Shown: positions 26,810 through 35,752, counted from the stretch's first letter. The stretch: DNA of 64,000 nucleotides from JAXLYE01 sp046351595 (GCA_046351595.1 JAXLYE010000001.1:496001-560000), one strand, 5' to 3'. Numbers and translations are program-made. Notes: generated from the sequence alone by a model not told the origin.

Positions 26810-27583
26810 ATGCCTGCTTTGACCCTTGCTACCTGTGTCCGCGGTTCTCTCCTGACCCTTATTGCCTGCTCGGCGCTGGCCGCTGCCCCGGCCCAGGCCG
26901 CGGCGCCCGACCCCGCGGCCGGCAAGTTCACCATCGAGGAGGCGGTGAAGGGCGTGCCCGGCACCGGGCCGCTGACCGCGGTCATCGAGACCTCGATGGG
27001 CAGCTTCACCTGCGAGCTGTTCGAGAAGGACGCGCCCGGCACCGTCGCCAACTTCGTCGGCCTGGCGCGCGGCGTGCGGCCGTTCTTGAACCCCGGCACG
27101 CAGGAGTGGGTGAAGAAGCCGTTTTACGACGGCCTCATCTTCCACCGCGTGATCCCGAGCTTCATGATCCAGGGCGGCGACATCAAGGGCAACGGCACCG
27201 GCGAGCCCGGCTACACCATCACCGACGAGCGCAACGCGCCGCACAAGTTCGACCGCGGCGGCGTACTGGCGATGGCCAACCGCGGCCCCAACACCGCCGG
27301 CTCGCAGTTCTTCATCACCGAGGGGCCGACGCCGGCGCTCGATGACGGCGGCCGCTCCGGCGGGCACTACCAGATCTTCGGCCAGTGCGAGCCGGCCGAG
27401 CTGGTGAAGAAGATCGCGGCCGTGCCGCGGGACGGGCGGGACAAGCCGTTCCAGGACGTGAGCATCAGCAAGGTCGTCATCCAGCGCGGCAACGGGCTGG
27501 AGCCGGCGGGCAAGGGCGGGAAGGGGCCGGCCAAGCCGGCGGGGAAGGCGGCGGCGGCGCCGGTCAAGAAGAAGGCGGGGTAG
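26810..27583 (+). CDS. Secreted cyclophilin-type peptidyl-prolyl cis-trans isomerase
   Basis: 257 residues from the ATG at 26810, preceded by GAAAGGAG. A signal peptide (LLTLIACSALAAAPAQA) directs export. The cyclophilin domain (about 55-230) has the catalytic-site sequence FHRVIPSFMIQGGD (Arg, Phe, Gln of the active site) and NTAGSQFFIT. A low-complexity Lys/Gly/Ala/Pro tail follows (about 233-257). It should catalyse proline isomerisation and help fold periplasmic or outer-membrane proteins. A perfect hairpin begins 7 bases after the stop codon, so it ends its transcription unit. Confidence 0.93.
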   Translation: MPALTLATCVRGSLLTLIACSALAAAPAQAAAPDPAAGKFTIEEAVKGVPGTGPLTAVIETSMGSFTCELFEKDAPGTVANFVGLARGVRPFLNPGTQEWVKKPFYDGLIFHRVIPSFMIQGGDIKGNGTGEPGYTITDERNAPHKFDRGGVLAMANRGPNTAGSQFFITEGPTPALDDGGRSGGHYQIFGQCEPAELVKKIAAVPRDGRDKPFQDVSISKVVIQRGNGLEPAGKGGKGPAKPAGKAAAAPVKKKAG

Positions 27584-27589
27584 CGGGAC

Positions 27590-27618
27590 AAGGGAGGAAC
27601 CTGAGCGGTTCCTCCCTT
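27590..27618 (+). terminator. Terminator hairpin after the cyclophilin gene
   Basis: A perfect 12-bp stem, AAGGGAGGAACC (27590-27601) with GGTTCCTCCCTT (27607-27618), closes a 5-base loop. It starts 7 bases past the TAG and is followed by a pyrimidine-rich stretch (CCCTCTTCCCTTTCCTCTCT). Confidence 0.85.
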
Positions 27619-28390
27619 GGATCCCTCTTCCCTTTCCTCTCTACGTAGACTCCTGCCAAGCTTCGACGGGGCGAGACCTGGGGGTCTCTCCCCGGACCCC
27701 TCACCCTCCCTGGAGGGGCGCGGCCCCTCCCTGGCCCTCCCCCGGGCGGTTTCTGTCGCGCCCGTGCTTCTACGGCGGGGTCGCGCGGGTGGGGAGCTGG
27801 GCTGCGGGTCGCTGGCGTTGCGCCGGGGGGCGCGTCCGCTTCGCTGGGTCGGTCCGGGTTGGTGGTTCCGGGCGGGCTTTGTGAAGCGGGTCTGACCGTG
27901 CCTCCGGCTGCGGGGGCGCTTCCTCGACCGGCTCCGCCGCTGCCTCCGGCGCCGGGCGCAGGCCGTGGACCGGATCCGGGGGCGGCTCCGGCGCCGGGCG
28001 CAGGGCTTGGACCGGGTCCGTAGGTGGCTCCGGTGCCGGGGACACTCGCTGGACATCGTCCGCAGCCGTCTCCGCCGCCGGGCGCACCTCATGAACATCG
28101 TCCGCAGGCGGCTCCGGTGCCGGGCGCACATTCCGAACATTGTCCGCAGGCCGCTCCGCCGCCGGGCGCACCACCCGCACATTGTCCGCAGGCGGCTCCG
28201 GCTCCGGGCGCACCACCCGCACATTGTCCGCAGGCCGCTCCGCCGCCGGGTGCAGGCCTTGGGCGGGGTCGATCCAGGGGGCGGTGCATCCTGTGCGGTT
28301 GCTTGGGTTTATGGACGGTCCGACCGATGCGGCTTGCTGGCGTGTGGCCGTGTGCTAGAAAGCAAGACGGTCTTTTTAGGGAGGCCCCTC
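27619..28390. other. Long non-coding-looking stretch holding a minisatellite
   Basis: About 770 bp without a convincing gene. After the terminator it holds a palindrome TCTACGTAGA (27640-27649), then GC-rich sequence, then the 42-bp tandem repeats (27919-28254), then a short spacer to the coiled-coil gene at 28391. Reading frames are open on both strands through the repeats because the unit is a multiple of three, so openness is not evidence of coding. Confidence 0.6.
27919..28254. repeat. Tandem 42-bp minisatellite, about 8 copies
   Basis: Eight 42-bp units can be laid out with unit ends at 27960, 28002, 28044, 28086, 28128, 28170, 28212 and 28254. The conserved core is CCGCAGGCGGCTCCGGxGCC followed by GGGCGCA. 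The right-hand units are nearly identical and the left-hand units are more diverged. If read leftward it would encode a 14-residue Pro-rich unit of the form V-R-x-V-R-P-A-P-E-P-P-A-D-x, but no start site or codon pattern supports translation. Confidence 0.85.
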
Positions 28391-29254
28391 ATGGGCGGTG
28401 CGCCACGGTTCGAGCTGAACACTCCTCTGGCCAAGGTGCGGCGGCACCTGCGGTACACCCTGCAGAAGCTGCGGCTGCGGCGCTGGGGCGGGCCGTGGGT
28501 GGCGCTCCTTGCGGGCGAGATCAAGGAGGTGGACGCGGCCCTGTCGACCGAGCTCGCGCTGACCGACGCGGTGGACGATGCGATGACGAAGGTGCACGCG
28601 GCGGCGGCGGTGCTCGACGGGCTGGTCCGCAGCGCCGTCGACGCGGGCCGGCACGCGGGCGGGTACGCGGAGTTCTTGCGCGACCTGTTCGGCGACCAGA
28701 CGCCGAGCGAGTTCCAGGATCCGGTGCTGGGGAGGCAGCTGGCCGGGATGAGAGCCTGGCCGGGCTACCTGAAGGGGCACAGCGCACCGCTGGTGCAGGC
28801 GCTGGTGCCCTGGGTCGAGACCGGGCTCTTGGCGGCGGACGACGCGACGGCCGAGCGGCGGCGGACCGAGGCGGCGCTGATCAACTTCCGCAGCCTGACG
28901 CAGGCGGCGCTGATCAAGAAGGTGAACGGGCTGTTCCAGCAGCTGCTCGGCGAGGCGCGCAAGCAGGCGGCGGACGATCCGGGCGAGGCGCGGGGGCTGT
29001 TCCTGCTGACGGAGCAGCGGCGCCGTCGCCGCGCCGCCCGCTCGAGCCTGGCGCACGCGGAGGCCCGGGTCGCCGCCTGCGAGCAGGAGCTGGCCGCGGC
29101 GCGCAAGGATCTGGCCGCGCTCCAGGCGGCGGCGGCGGCCGAGTCGCAGGCCGCCGCCGCGCGCGCCGCCCGCGCGCAGCGGATCGCCGAGCTCCGCAAG
29201 CAGCGCGAGCGGACCGACGCCGAGATCGCGGCGCTCGAGGCCAAGCAGAAGTAG
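28391..29254 (+). CDS. Hypothetical alpha-helical protein with C-terminal coiled coil
   Basis: 287 residues from the ATG at 28391, with AGGGAGG 5 bases upstream. The first ~180 residues are predicted helical with an amphipathic pattern (FELNTPLAKVRRHLRYTLQK, TDAVDDAMTKVHAAAAVLDG). The last ~90 residues are strongly Ala/Arg/Glu-rich and should form a coiled coil (ARVAACEQELAAARKDLAAL, RAQRIAELRKQRERTDAEIA). There is no signal peptide or membrane segment. It has no recognised family; a structural or DNA/protein-bridging role is conceivable. It stands alone, ending 78 bp from the convergent XRE gene. Confidence 0.78.
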   Translation: MGGAPRFELNTPLAKVRRHLRYTLQKLRLRRWGGPWVALLAGEIKEVDAALSTELALTDAVDDAMTKVHAAAAVLDGLVRSAVDAGRHAGGYAEFLRDLFGDQTPSEFQDPVLGRQLAGMRAWPGYLKGHSAPLVQALVPWVETGLLAADDATAERRRTEAALINFRSLTQAALIKKVNGLFQQLLGEARKQAADDPGEARGLFLLTEQRRRRRAARSSLAHAEARVAACEQELAAARKDLAALQAAAAAESQAAAARAARAQRIAELRKQRERTDAEIAALEAKQK

Positions 29255-29332
29255 CCCAGCTCAGCGTCCCGTGCGCGCTTCGCGGCGCCGCGCGCCGCAC
29301 CGACCGCACCGGCCCGCGGCAGGGCGAGAGCG

Positions 29333-29911
29333 CTACCCTACGCCGGCCAGCGCGTTCCCGTCCTGCGGGCCCAGGTCCGAGAGCGAGCGCAGCTCCGGGC
29401 GGACGCGCGCGACGTCCTCCCAGCAAAGACCGAGCTCGCGCGCCTGCAGCAGCCGCAGCAGCGTGAACCGGCTGGGGCAGTGGCGCCCCGACTCCAGCAG
29501 CTTGAGCGACGCCTCGGAGATGTGGGTCCGCCGCGCCAGCTTGGCGCGCGAGAGGCCGGCGGCCTCGCGGCGCAGGCGCACCAGCGCGGCGAAGTCCCGG
29601 CAGGCGGCGGGGGTGCAGGCCGGGCGCTCGCGCAGCGCCGCTCCCAGGGGGTGCTCGCGCAGCCGCTGCAGGAGTTCGCGGAGCGCCGTGAGGTGCCCTT
29701 CCCAGGGCGCGCCCTCGTCGCCGTCCGGCGCGAGCCCGAGCGCCCGCACGAGCTCCACAAGCCTCGCCTCCAGGCTCGCGGCATCGGCGAACACGGCCTG
29801 CAGCAGACGACGGACGCGGCTCGCGAGCGCAGCCTCGCCTCTGGCCTTGGCTTCGGCCCTGGCTTCGGCCTTGATTTCGGGCGGATCGGGGACGGATCGG
29901 GGAGCGGTCAT
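29333..29911 (-). CDS. XRE-family helix-turn-helix regulator
   Basis: 192 residues, with GAGGAGG ahead of the start. The N-terminal ~105 residues are helical and charged (AEARAEAKARGEAALASRVR). A cro/C1-type HTH occupies about 110-165: LVRLRREAAGLSRAKLARRT, HISEASLKLLESGRHCPSR. It shares the pattern REAAGLxxAxLAxxxxxS...LExGxxxPSR with the HTH of the divergent gene at 30074, so the two are probably related regulators. It should bind DNA, perhaps the dyad in the 162-bp gap between the two genes. No effector domain is obvious. Confidence 0.85.
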   Translation of the reverse strand: MTAPRSVPDPPEIKAEARAEAKARGEAALASRVRRLLQAVFADAASLEARLVELVRALGLAPDGDEGAPWEGHLTALRELLQRLREHPLGAALRERPACTPAACRDFAALVRLRREAAGLSRAKLARRTHISEASLKLLESGRHCPSRFTLLRLLQARELGLCWEDVARVRPELRSLSDLGPQDGNALAGVG

Positions 29912-29943
29912 CGCGGTCGCCTCCTCTTTTCTCTCAAGCTCTT

Positions 29944-29970
29944 GCGACGCGTCGTTTCGAAAACTGCGTC
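29944..29970. promoter_or_regulatory. Candidate operator between divergent XRE genes
   Basis: GCGACGC (29944-29950), a central TTTCGAAA (29955-29962) and GCGTC (29966-29970) make an imperfect dyad centred near 29958, in the 162-bp gap between two divergent XRE-type genes. The position and symmetry fit an autoregulatory XRE site; binding is not shown. Confidence 0.4.
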
Positions 29971-30073
29971 GGGTCCCGAGAGCGTGGCCGGAAGGCGCTT
30001 GCGGCGCGACGACAAGCCGGGGCTAAACTGCCGGCCAATCTGACCCCTGTCTATCCGGAGCGCACGGACCCCC

Positions 30074-31603
30074 ATGCAGACACCCGCTGAGCCCGCTGGG
30101 CCCCATCCAGACGATGCGTTCGCTGAGTTCCCGACCCTGATCAGCAGTGACAACTCAGTAACAACGGCCTTTGTCGCGGCGCTTTACCACCTGCGCCAGG
30201 CCCTGGGCGCCATCCTGGCCCTGCCGGTCACGAACAGCAGCGAGCGGCACATGGCGCAGGAGCAGCTGCGCGATCTGGTGAGCACCGCCCTGCCCGTCCT
30301 GCACGTCTTCTTCAGCGACGTGCCCGAGGAGGGGTCCGACGGCGAGGGCGGCGCGGCCACCGACCGGCCGGTGCCGAGCGGCCTGCGCTTCTGCGACCGC
30401 CTGCGCCTGCACCGCGAGGCGGCCGGGCTGACGCAGGCGGACCTGGCGCAGCTCTCGGGGCTGTCACGCAGCCTGGTGCGGCGGCTCGAGCAGGGCAGCC
30501 TGTCGCCCTCGCGCGGCGCCCTGGTCAGCCTGTGCGCGGTGCCCGAGTTGCGGCTGGTGCCGGCGATGCTGCGCGACCTGTCGGCCGGCGGCCGCTACCC
30601 GGTCTCACCCAACTGGTACGTGCCGCCGGGCTTCGACTCGGTGCAGATGCTGGGCGAGCTGGCGCAGCAGCTCAACGGCGGCTCGGGATCGATCGAGCAG
30701 ACCTACGTCTACCTGGACCACCAGAGCGCCAGCGACTGGATCGCGCTCAGCAACGAGCCGGACTACGTCGCCCGCTTCCGCGACCGCATGCCGCTCGACG
30801 CCGTGGCGCAGCGCGTGCACCAGGCCATCGGCGGCGCCGGGCTCGACGTGGTGGCGCTCGGGCCGGGCGACGGGCGCAGCGAGGTGCGGCTGGTGCAGCA
30901 CCTCTTGAGCACCAGCGCCGATCCGAGCATCCGCTTGTACCTGCTCGACGCCAGCCAGCCGCTGCTCGGCAGCGCCTTCCGCCACGCCATGGACACGCTG
31001 GCCGATCAGCGCGGCGTCTTCGTCTGCGCCATCCAGGGCAGCTTCCACCACCTGCCGCGCTACCTGCAGCTCAACTACATGCCGCAGAGCTCGCACCGGC
31101 GCCGGCTCTACACGCTGCTCGGCGGCACGCTGGGGAACCTGGAGAGCGAGCCGCAGTTCTTCCAGAACGGCCTGGCCGGCTCGGCCCCGGGCGATCTGCT
31201 CGTCCTCGACATGCTGCCCGCCTACGGCAGCCCGGATCAGCCCGAGGCGCTGTGGCAGAAGGATCCGACGCTGCGCGGCGAGGTCTCACCGGCCTATCGC
31301 AAGTTCCTGGGCGGCCCGATCCGCCGCTACTGCCCGGGGGTGGACGACATCCGGTTCTCGTGGCGCCTGGACGTCCACCGGCCGATCCTGGGCAGCTACG
31401 GGCTCGAGATCATCGCCGAGGTCGCGCAGTCCGGGCAGCCGCGGCGATCCCTGTCCGTCTACCGCAGCCGTCGCTACGAGCCGAGCGGGCTGGTTCAGTG
31501 CCTGCGGCGCATGGGCTGGGTCCTGCTCGGGGATCTGCCCTTTGGCGCCAGCGATCGCCCGGCGCGCATGCTGCTGTTCCAGCGGCGCATGACGACCCAT
31601 TAG
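30074..31603 (+). CDS. XRE HTH fused to EgtD-like SAM methyltransferase domain
   Basis: 509 residues. A helical N-terminus (1-98) is followed by a cro/C1-type HTH (about 100-150, LRLHREAAGLTQADLAQLSG, SRSLVRRLEQGSLSPSR). From about 190 to the end is a domain like the histidine-specific (EgtD, Methyltransf_33) methyltransferases: a SAM-binding loop VVALGPGDGRSEVRL near 256, an acidic position in YLLDASQPLL, and LLGGTLGNLE, comparable to the GSTIGN segment of EgtD. The fusion suggests a DNA-binding protein that senses SAM or a substrate, or a methyltransferase that controls its own expression. No ergothioneine genes (egtB and others) are next to it. Confidence 0.8.
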   Translation: MQTPAEPAGPHPDDAFAEFPTLISSDNSVTTAFVAALYHLRQALGAILALPVTNSSERHMAQEQLRDLVSTALPVLHVFFSDVPEEGSDGEGGAATDRPVPSGLRFCDRLRLHREAAGLTQADLAQLSGLSRSLVRRLEQGSLSPSRGALVSLCAVPELRLVPAMLRDLSAGGRYPVSPNWYVPPGFDSVQMLGELAQQLNGGSGSIEQTYVYLDHQSASDWIALSNEPDYVARFRDRMPLDAVAQRVHQAIGGAGLDVVALGPGDGRSEVRLVQHLLSTSADPSIRLYLLDASQPLLGSAFRHAMDTLADQRGVFVCAIQGSFHHLPRYLQLNYMPQSSHRRRLYTLLGGTLGNLESEPQFFQNGLAGSAPGDLLVLDMLPAYGSPDQPEALWQKDPTLRGEVSPAYRKFLGGPIRRYCPGVDDIRFSWRLDVHRPILGSYGLEIIAEVAQSGQPRRSLSVYRSRRYEPSGLVQCLRRMGWVLLGDLPFGASDRPARMLLFQRRMTTH

Positions 31604-31802
31604 ACCGCCCGGCCCCTGGAGGACAACCGAGACGGCAGCGGACCTACAGCCGCCCCGAACAAGCGGCCTTCCCTATCTTCCGCCTTATCGGGCCTTGCTG
31701 GATAATGGTCCGTGGTCGCGTCGCACCGGCGCGGCCCCTGGGAAGGGCGCCCGCCGGGCGGCCCAGCCTGCTCTTTCGCGCAGCGCAAAAAGGGATCTGC
31801 CG

Positions 31803-33398
31803 ATGACCGAGACGCGACCCGAAGGCCGAGCCGAGACCCGTACCGACAACCCGCTGCGCGAGGGCCTGGTGGGCGAGCGCCAGCCCGAGCCCTGCGCCAT
31901 GGTGATCTTCGGGGCCTCGGGCGACCTGACCAAGCGCAAGCTGGTGCCGGCGCTGTATACGCTGGCGCGCGAGCGGCTCCTGCCCGCCGGCTTCGCCATC
32001 GTCGGCTTCGCCCGCCGCGACATCCCCTTCGTCGACCTGATGAAGGACGCGGTCAACCGCTTCGCCCGCCGCCGCCCCGTCGAGGAGGCGCTGTGGTCCG
32101 GCTTCGCCGCGGGCGTAAGCTACGTCACCGGCAACTTCGACGACCCCGAGGCCTACGAGCGGCTCAAGCAGCACCTCGCCGAGATCGACGAGAAGCGCGG
32201 CACGCACGGCAACCGCATCTTCTACATCTCGACGCCGCCCGAGTCGTTCGAGCCCATCCTGCGCAACCTCGGTCAGGCCGGCCTCGTCGACAAGAGCGAC
32301 GGGCGCGCCGGCCGGCCCTTCACCCGCGTCATCATCGAGAAGCCCTTCGGCCACAACCTCGCCTCGGCCGAGGAGCTCAACAAGATCTGCCTCGAGGTCC
32401 TGCGCGAGGACCAGATCTACCGCATCGACCACTACCTGGGCAAAGAGACGGTCCAGAACATCCTGGTGTTCCGCTTCGCCAACGGCCTGTTCGAGCCGCT
32501 GTGGAACAACAAGTACGTCGACAGCGTGCAGATGACCGTGTCCGAGGCCATCGGCATCGAGGGCCGCGGCAACTACTACGACCAGTCGGGCACCCTGCGC
32601 GACATGGTGCAGAACCACATGTTCCAGTTCATGACCCTGATGGCGATGGAGCCGCCCGGCGCCTTCGCGGCGCAGCAGGTGCATGACGAGAAGGTCAAGG
32701 TGCTGCGGGCGCTGCGCGAGCTGCCGATGGCGCAGATCAACGACTGGACCGTGCGCGGCCAGTACGCCGCCGGCTACGACCAGGGCAAGCCGGTGCCCGG
32801 CTACCTGCAGGAAGAGGGCGTGCGCCCCGGCTCGCGCACCGAGACGTACGTGGCGCTGAAGCTGTTCGTCGACAACTGGCGCTGGGGCGGCGTCCCGTTC
32901 TACCTGCGCGCCGGCAAGCGCATGGCCAAGCGCGTCACCGAGATCGCCATCACCTTCAAGCAGGTGCCGCACGCGCTGTTCCGCGGCGAGACCGGGCAGC
33001 CGCTGTCGCGCGAGCCGAACGTGCTGGCGCTGCGCATCCAGCCCGACGAGGGCATCACGCTGAAGTTTTTGTCCAAGGTGCCGGGGCCGACGATCGAGCC
33101 GCGGCCGGTGACCATGGACTTCCGCTACGGCACCACCTTCGGCAGCGACCCGCCCGAGGCGTACGAGCGGCTCTTGCTCGACTGCATGCTCGGCGACAGC
33201 ACGCTGTTCGCGCGCGGCGACGAGGTCATGGAGTCGTGGAAGTTCTGCGACCGCGTGCTCAGCGGCTGGGCCCAGGCCGACGAGGCGCTGCCCGGTGAGT
33301 CGCTCTCGCCGCTGCCCGCCTACGAGGCCGGCAGCTGGGGCCCGCAGGAATCGGCCGACATGCTGGCCCGCGACGGACGGGCGTGGCGGAAGCCATGA
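31803..33398 (+). CDS. zwf: Glucose-6-phosphate 1-dehydrogenase
   Basis: 531 residues from the ATG at 31803, with AAAGGGAT upstream. It oxidises glucose-6-phosphate to 6-phosphogluconolactone with NAD(P)+, the first step of the oxidative pentose phosphate pathway (and Entner-Doudoroff). The dinucleotide-binding motif GASGDLTKRKL (37-47), the catalytic RIDHYLGKE (207-215), and VIIEKPFG are intact, and the length is close to that of family members. It is the first gene of a rightward operon with opcA (4-bp overlap), pgl and glk. The ~200 bp upstream contains GATAAT (31701), a possible -10 element without a clear -35. Confidence 0.96.
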   Translation: MTETRPEGRAETRTDNPLREGLVGERQPEPCAMVIFGASGDLTKRKLVPALYTLARERLLPAGFAIVGFARRDIPFVDLMKDAVNRFARRRPVEEALWSGFAAGVSYVTGNFDDPEAYERLKQHLAEIDEKRGTHGNRIFYISTPPESFEPILRNLGQAGLVDKSDGRAGRPFTRVIIEKPFGHNLASAEELNKICLEVLREDQIYRIDHYLGKETVQNILVFRFANGLFEPLWNNKYVDSVQMTVSEAIGIEGRGNYYDQSGTLRDMVQNHMFQFMTLMAMEPPGAFAAQQVHDEKVKVLRALRELPMAQINDWTVRGQYAAGYDQGKPVPGYLQEEGVRPGSRTETYVALKLFVDNWRWGGVPFYLRAGKRMAKRVTEIAITFKQVPHALFRGETGQPLSREPNVLALRIQPDEGITLKFLSKVPGPTIEPRPVTMDFRYGTTFGSDPPEAYERLLLDCMLGDSTLFARGDEVMESWKFCDRVLSGWAQADEALPGESLSPLPAYEAGSWGPQESADMLARDGRAWRKP

Positions 33399-34915
33399 GC
33401 GCCCCCAACGAGCCGAGCGACAAGCCGAGCGGCCAAGAAGGCAGCGACAAAGCCGGCAGCCCGGGCGCGCCGTCGTCGCGCACGCCCGAGACCGACCTGC
33501 GCGACAAGGTGCGGCAGGAGGGCTGGGCCGTGCCCATCGACCGCATCGACGCCTTCACCATGGGCGCCGCGCTCTCGGTCGAGCCGGACAAGATCCAGCA
33601 GGAGCTCCTGGCGCTGTGGCGCAAGGCGGCCGAGCGGGCCAAGCGCGAGGGCTCGCGCTTCGAGGTCGCGCGCGCCTGCCTGTGGAACCTGATCGTGCAC
33701 GCCGACGGCGACGCCGAGTTCTACGAGACGAAGCGGCTGCTCGACGAGATCTCCGAGACGGTGCCGGCGCGCATCCTGGCGCTGCACGAGACCTGGCACG
33801 AGGACCCCAACAGCGTCGTCGGCGACGACGGGGCGCCGCTGCGCGCCTTCGTCGAGGCCAACTTCCGCCGCACCAGCTCGGGCCGCCGCGAGATCGTCGC
33901 CGAGGAGATCACGCTCGAGGCCTCGCGCCTGCACAGCCACCGCCTGCCCGGCCTGGTGCGCGCGCTGCTCCTGCCCGACGTGCCGACGGCGCTGGTCGTG
34001 CGCAACCCGGCCGCCGACAGCCACTGGCTGCCGCGCATCGCGCCCGAGGTCGACCGCTTCGTCTTCGACAGCGGCAAGCTGGACAGCGCCGCCGGGTTGC
34101 TGCGGGTCGCCCGGGTGCTCGGCCGCCTGTTCCCGCAGAGCGCGCACCCGGCCGCGACGCCGGCCAGCCTGGAAGGCCACCCGCACGGGCCGAGCCCGCA
34201 GCTGGCCATCGACGGCTTCGAGCCGAGCGGCCCCAAGACCGTCGAGATCGCGGACCTGGGCTGGCTGCGGCTGTGGCCGTGGCGGGCGCTCATCGCGTCG
34301 CAGTTCGACGCGCCGCAGGACGCCGCGGTGCTGCCGCGGCTCGACCGCATCGAGATCCACCACGTTCCGGGCGCGGGCCCGGCGGCGCTCCTGCTCGCGG
34401 GCTGGCTGATGGGGCGGCTGCGGCTGCGCCCGGCCCTCGGCAGCGACGGCGCCGGCAGCACCCTGAGCGGCCTGCTCGGCGACGGCGAGGTGCTGCTGCA
34501 GCGGCGCGAGCGCAGCTCGGTGTCGGCCGGTCGCCACGCCCACGGCGGCCCGCGGCTGCGGCTGCGCCTGGTCGAGAGCCCGGCCCGCACCACGCCGGCC
34601 GGCATAAGCTCCGTCAGCCTGCACGCCAAGGACGTCTGCTACGCGGCGCACGGCTCCGTCACCGAGGAGAGCCGCTGCGTCACCCTGCGCAGCCCGTCGG
34701 GCACGGAGCGCGTCCAGCCGGTGCACGGCCGCAGGGACGCCGAGCTGATGGTGGCGGCAATGGGGGTTGGCGGGCGCGATCCGTTGATGTATGAAGCGCT
34801 CCGGCTGGGCACCGCCCTGCTGCACGAGCCGCATCATTCTTCCCCGGCTTCTCCGGCCCCTCCGGCGGCGGCTCAAACAGACCCGGGCACGCCCAAAGCC
34901 ACGTCGCACACGTAG
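33395..34915 (+). CDS. opcA: Glucose-6-phosphate dehydrogenase assembly protein OpcA
   Basis: 506 residues, starting at the ATG that overlaps the zwf stop (ATGA), with GGAAG upstream. An in-frame ATG four codons earlier is less likely. The first ~35 residues are low-complexity. The rest fits OpcA: FEVARACLWNLIVHA, LVRALLLPDVPTALVV and IADLGWLRLWPWRALIASQF correspond to its conserved blocks. OpcA is known from cyanobacteria and actinobacteria as an activator/assembly factor of G6PDH. The zwf-opcA coupling here strongly supports the same role. The C-terminal ~40 residues are Pro/Ala-rich and variable. Confidence 0.82.
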   Translation: MSAPNEPSDKPSGQEGSDKAGSPGAPSSRTPETDLRDKVRQEGWAVPIDRIDAFTMGAALSVEPDKIQQELLALWRKAAERAKREGSRFEVARACLWNLIVHADGDAEFYETKRLLDEISETVPARILALHETWHEDPNSVVGDDGAPLRAFVEANFRRTSSGRREIVAEEITLEASRLHSHRLPGLVRALLLPDVPTALVVRNPAADSHWLPRIAPEVDRFVFDSGKLDSAAGLLRVARVLGRLFPQSAHPAATPASLEGHPHGPSPQLAIDGFEPSGPKTVEIADLGWLRLWPWRALIASQFDAPQDAAVLPRLDRIEIHHVPGAGPAALLLAGWLMGRLRLRPALGSDGAGSTLSGLLGDGEVLLQRRERSSVSAGRHAHGGPRLRLRLVESPARTTPAGISSVSLHAKDVCYAAHGSVTEESRCVTLRSPSGTERVQPVHGRRDAELMVAAMGVGGRDPLMYEALRLGTALLHEPHHSSPASPAPPAAAQTDPGTPKATSHT

Positions 34916-34924
34916 AGGAACCCC

Positions 34925-35752
34925 GTGATCGGACGCGCCCCCGAGATCTGGATCGGCGAAGACCAGGACGCCCTAGCCCGCGAGGGCGCGCGCCGCATCG
35001 CCGAGGCCGCAAAGAAGTGCATCGCCGCCCGCGGGCGCTTCGTGCTGGCCCTTGCCGGCGGCAATACGCCGCGCCGCCTGTACAAGCACCTGGCCGAGAT
35101 GCAGAGCATCGACTGGCGCCGCATCGAGGTCTTCTTCTCCGACGAGCGGATGGTCACGCACGACAGCGCGGACTCGAACTTCCGCATGGCGCGCGAGACG
35201 CTGCTCGACCACGTGCCCGTGCCCAAGGCGCAGATCCACGCGGCGCCGACGAACCTGTCGATCGAGGAGGCGGCCAGCGCCTACGAGAAGACGCTGCGCT
35301 CGGTGCTGCCGGCCGACGAGCCGCGGCTCGATCTGGCGCTGCTCGGCATGGGCGCCGACGGCCACACCGCGTCGATCTTCCCGAACTCGCGGCTCCTGTA
35401 CGGCATGGACGACGACTTCCTGCTGGACGATCCGGTGTCGGGGCCGATCCAGTCGCTGCGGCCGCTGCCCTCGCTCGACAGCTTCCCGCACGAGCGCCTG
35501 ATCGCCGCGGTGACCGACGCGCCCAAGCCGCCGCCCGAGCGCCTGACCATGACGCCGTACCTGCTCAACCTGGCGCGCTACGTCGTCGTGCTGGTCGCCG
35601 GTGACGACAAGGTGGCCGCGGTCTCGGCGGCGCTCGAGAGCGACGCGCGCGTCGCCGAGATCCCGATCCGCGCCATCTCGCCCGGGGCCGGGGAGCTGGT
35701 GTGGCTGCTCGATCGACGCGCGGCGCGGGCCCTGGGCACGCCGCCGATGTAG
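34925..35752 (+). CDS. pgl: 6-phosphogluconolactonase (DevB type)
   Basis: 275 residues from a GTG at 34925, with AGAGGA upstream. It hydrolyses 6-phosphogluconolactone, the product of Zwf, to 6-phosphogluconate. The family motifs LALAGGNTPRRLY (about 40), FFSDERMV (about 72) and GMGADGHTASIFP (about 142-154) are present. It lies 9 bp after opcA and 46 bp before glk, so all four are probably one transcript providing NADPH and 6-phosphogluconate from glucose. Confidence 0.94.
   Translation: MIGRAPEIWIGEDQDALAREGARRIAEAAKKCIAARGRFVLALAGGNTPRRLYKHLAEMQSIDWRRIEVFFSDERMVTHDSADSNFRMARETLLDHVPVPKAQIHAAPTNLSIEEAASAYEKTLRSVLPADEPRLDLALLGMGADGHTASIFPNSRLLYGMDDDFLLDDPVSGPIQSLRPLPSLDSFPHERLIAAVTDAPKPPPERLTMTPYLLNLARYVVVLVAGDDKVAAVSAALESDARVAEIPIRAISPGAGELVWLLDRRAARALGTPPM

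Noticed and set aside
27367..28224. Repeat-encoded proteins on either strand
   Set aside because: Frames are open only because the 42-bp unit is a multiple of three; no start site or codon bias favours one, and one frame runs antisense into the cyclophilin gene.
27919..28254. CRISPR array
   Set aside because: The 42-bp units abut directly with no unique spacers, so this is a tandem minisatellite, not a CRISPR array.
31644..32972. A 442-residue minus-strand frame under zwf
   Set aside because: Antisense shadow of a well-identified glucose-6-phosphate dehydrogenase.
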